A DNA stretch of 23,975 bases, taken from positions 1 to 23,975 of the forward strand of contig JAGCJE010000265.1 of NCBI GenBank assembly GCA_017648225.1, written 5' to 3'. The position numbers and the translations under genes are program-made. Below are positions 23,001 to 23,975 of the stretch, piece by piece. Each line of letters starts with the position of its first letter. The first letter of the stretch is position 1. The notes under the pieces were generated by a model. That model did no database searches. It was not told the origin of the DNA and saw only the letters and a list, made by a program, of their open reading frames with translations. The stretch is from Kiritimatiellia bacterium. GTDB taxonomy: Bacteria > Verrucomicrobiota > Kiritimatiellia > RFP12 > UBA1067.

Positions 23001-23702
23001 ATGCGCAATATTGTCATTTTTTCTTTTGCGGCCTTTGTCACCGCGGCCTCATTTGCTGCAGGTGACTGCAAGGTGGATGCGGAAGGTTATACGCCGATAT
23101 TCGACGGCAAGACGCTTAAGGGCTGGTCCGTCAAAGGCGGCGAGAACCGTTTTGCGGTCGAGGACGGCTGCATTGTCGGAAGAGGCGTTCCGAGCAAGAT
23201 TGGGATAAACACTTTTCTCGTCACTGAAAAGAATTACGGCGATTTTGACCTGAAGGTCGATTTCAAGATTTTCAACGGCAATTCCGGCGTCCAATTCCGT
23301 TCGACCGATAAGTTGTCGCGTTTTCCGCCGCGTCGCCTCGTGTACGGCTATCAGGCCGAGATTACACCGAACGGCGCCTCGACGGGGCGTATCTACGACG
23401 AGGAAAGACGCGGCTACGTAAACGGGAAGATTTGGCTCGATACTGATCTTACGCCCAAGGCGCGTCTTGACGCGGCAAAGGCGTCCTTTAATAAGGAGGG
23501 TTGGAACGAGATGCGCGTCGTCTGCCGCGGCTCGAACATAAAGACGTATCTTAACGGAAATCCCGTCGTCGACATGGATGACGATCTCGACAAGAGCGGC
23601 TTTATCGGTCTTCAGGTCCATTTCCAGAAATGCCCGAAAGAAGGCGAAAAATTCGTTCCTGGCGTTGTGATGTTCAAGAATGTGCGCATTAAGGAACTTT
23701 AA
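23001..23702 (+). CDS. Secreted DUF1080 protein (3-keto-disaccharide hydrolase family)
   Basis: 233 residues. A signal peptide (hydrophobic 4-18, cleavage near SFA) is followed by the family's opening motif GYTPIFDGKTLKGW, then FAVEDGCIVG, NYGDFDLKVDFKIFNGNSGVQFRS and YGYQAEI, and ends with GFIGLQVH and VMFKNVRIKEL: the concanavalin-like sandwich of DUF1080. Members cleave 3-keto-glycosides made by sugar 3-dehydrogenases, and the next gene encodes such an oxidoreductase type, so the two probably act in series in the periplasm. GGGAG lies 8 bases before the ATG. It is co-transcribed with the upstream frameshifted gene (18 bases) and the downstream oxidoreductase (36 bases). Confidence 0.9.
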   Translation: MRNIVIFSFAAFVTAASFAAGDCKVDAEGYTPIFDGKTLKGWSVKGGENRFAVEDGCIVGRGVPSKIGINTFLVTEKNYGDFDLKVDFKIFNGNSGVQFRSTDKLSRFPPRRLVYGYQAEITPNGASTGRIYDEERRGYVNGKIWLDTDLTPKARLDAAKASFNKEGWNEMRVVCRGSNIKTYLNGNPVVDMDDDLDKSGFIGLQVHFQKCPKEGEKFVPGVVMFKNVRIKEL

Positions 23703-23738
23703 GATTTCCATTCATGGATTTAAAAAAGGGGTTAACAG

Positions 23739-23975
23739 ATGAAACTCAACAGAAGAAGCTTTTTGTTCGGTTCTGCGGCGGCGACCGTGCTTTCGGGCTG
23801 CGCCACGGGTAAGGTGCCGTCGCGCCCGCGCGCAAAGGGTGAGAAACTCAACGTGGCTCTCATAGGATACGGCATGCAGATGTGGACGGCGCTTCTGCCG
23901 CAGTTCGTCGGCGCGAAGAAGGGCTGGGGCTCCGAAAAGTCATGCTACAACATGCCCGATCTCTGCCGCGTGACG
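23739..23975 (+). CDS. Gfo/Idh/MocA-family oxidoreductase, Tat-lipoprotein type (3' end outside window)
   Basis: Only the first 79 codons are present. The N-terminus has a twin-arginine motif NRRSFLFG, a hydrophobic stretch and a lipobox LSGC (lipidated C21), so it is exported folded with its cofactor and anchored. Residues ~34-45, LNVALIGYGMQM, are the start of the Rossmann NAD(P)-binding fold in the form common to this family. GGGG lies 7 bases before the ATG. The pairing with DUF1080 suggests a sugar 3-dehydrogenase that makes the 3-keto-glycoside. The C-terminal domain that would set the substrate is not visible. Confidence 0.88.
   Translation, partial: MKLNRRSFLFGSAAATVLSGCATGKVPSRPRAKGEKLNVALIGYGMQMWTALLPQFVGAKKGWGSEKSCYNMPDLCRVT

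Overview
This window looks like a chromosomal segment of a PVC-group bacterium, most plausibly a gut or anoxic Kiritimatiellota/Lentisphaerota/Verrucomicrobiota-type organism. That placement is an inference from the gene mix: a periplasmic-binding-protein/AraC (XylR-type) regulator beside a Tat-exported GH29 fucosidase, a DUF1080 3-keto-sugar hydrolase next to a Tat-lipoprotein Gfo/Idh/MocA oxidoreductase, and a MetX-MetW fusion. No rRNA or tRNA gene and no CRISPR array was seen.

Positions 1-16179 are a dense housekeeping region: the 3' end of metF with an M24 aminopeptidase; a convergent YbdG-type MscS channel; a PHP phosphoesterase; then purA-uppS-cdsA and a capD-like nucleotide-sugar dehydratase in one tight run. 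After a short reverse-strand pair (NTF2-like lipoprotein and permuted NlpC/P60 protein) comes metX-metW (one fused ORF), a cysE-like acetyltransferase and an EEP-family hydrolase, all linked by ATGA overlaps. A large DEAH helicase, hrpA, lies convergent to that operon.

Positions 16180-19970 are an accessory island. A fold-back repeat unit with GGGGACAGG/CCTGTCCCC ends is interrupted by an IS110-family element. The element has 12-bp subterminal inverted repeats, CT dinucleotides at both inferred ends and two structured non-coding flanks, and joining its ends would create a TTGACA-N17-TATAAT promoter. Next is an AbiEi/AbiEii toxin-antitoxin operon with a promoter-embedded palindrome and a strong terminator, bracketed by 32-bp direct repeats. 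A decayed AraC-type C-terminus follows.

Positions 19970-23975 form a glycan-use locus: the XylR-type regulator diverges from a GH29 alpha-L-fucosidase, followed by a frameshifted (G8 tract) secreted-protein gene, a DUF1080 protein and the start of a Gfo/Idh/MocA oxidoreductase. The last two fit the 3-keto-glycoside route of sugar cleavage.

A recurring signal across the window is an extended -10 box (TGnTATAAT-like). At metXW, abiEi and the XylR gene it sits so close to the start codon that the mRNAs are probably leaderless or nearly so. All functional calls are made by reading motifs; no database search was run.
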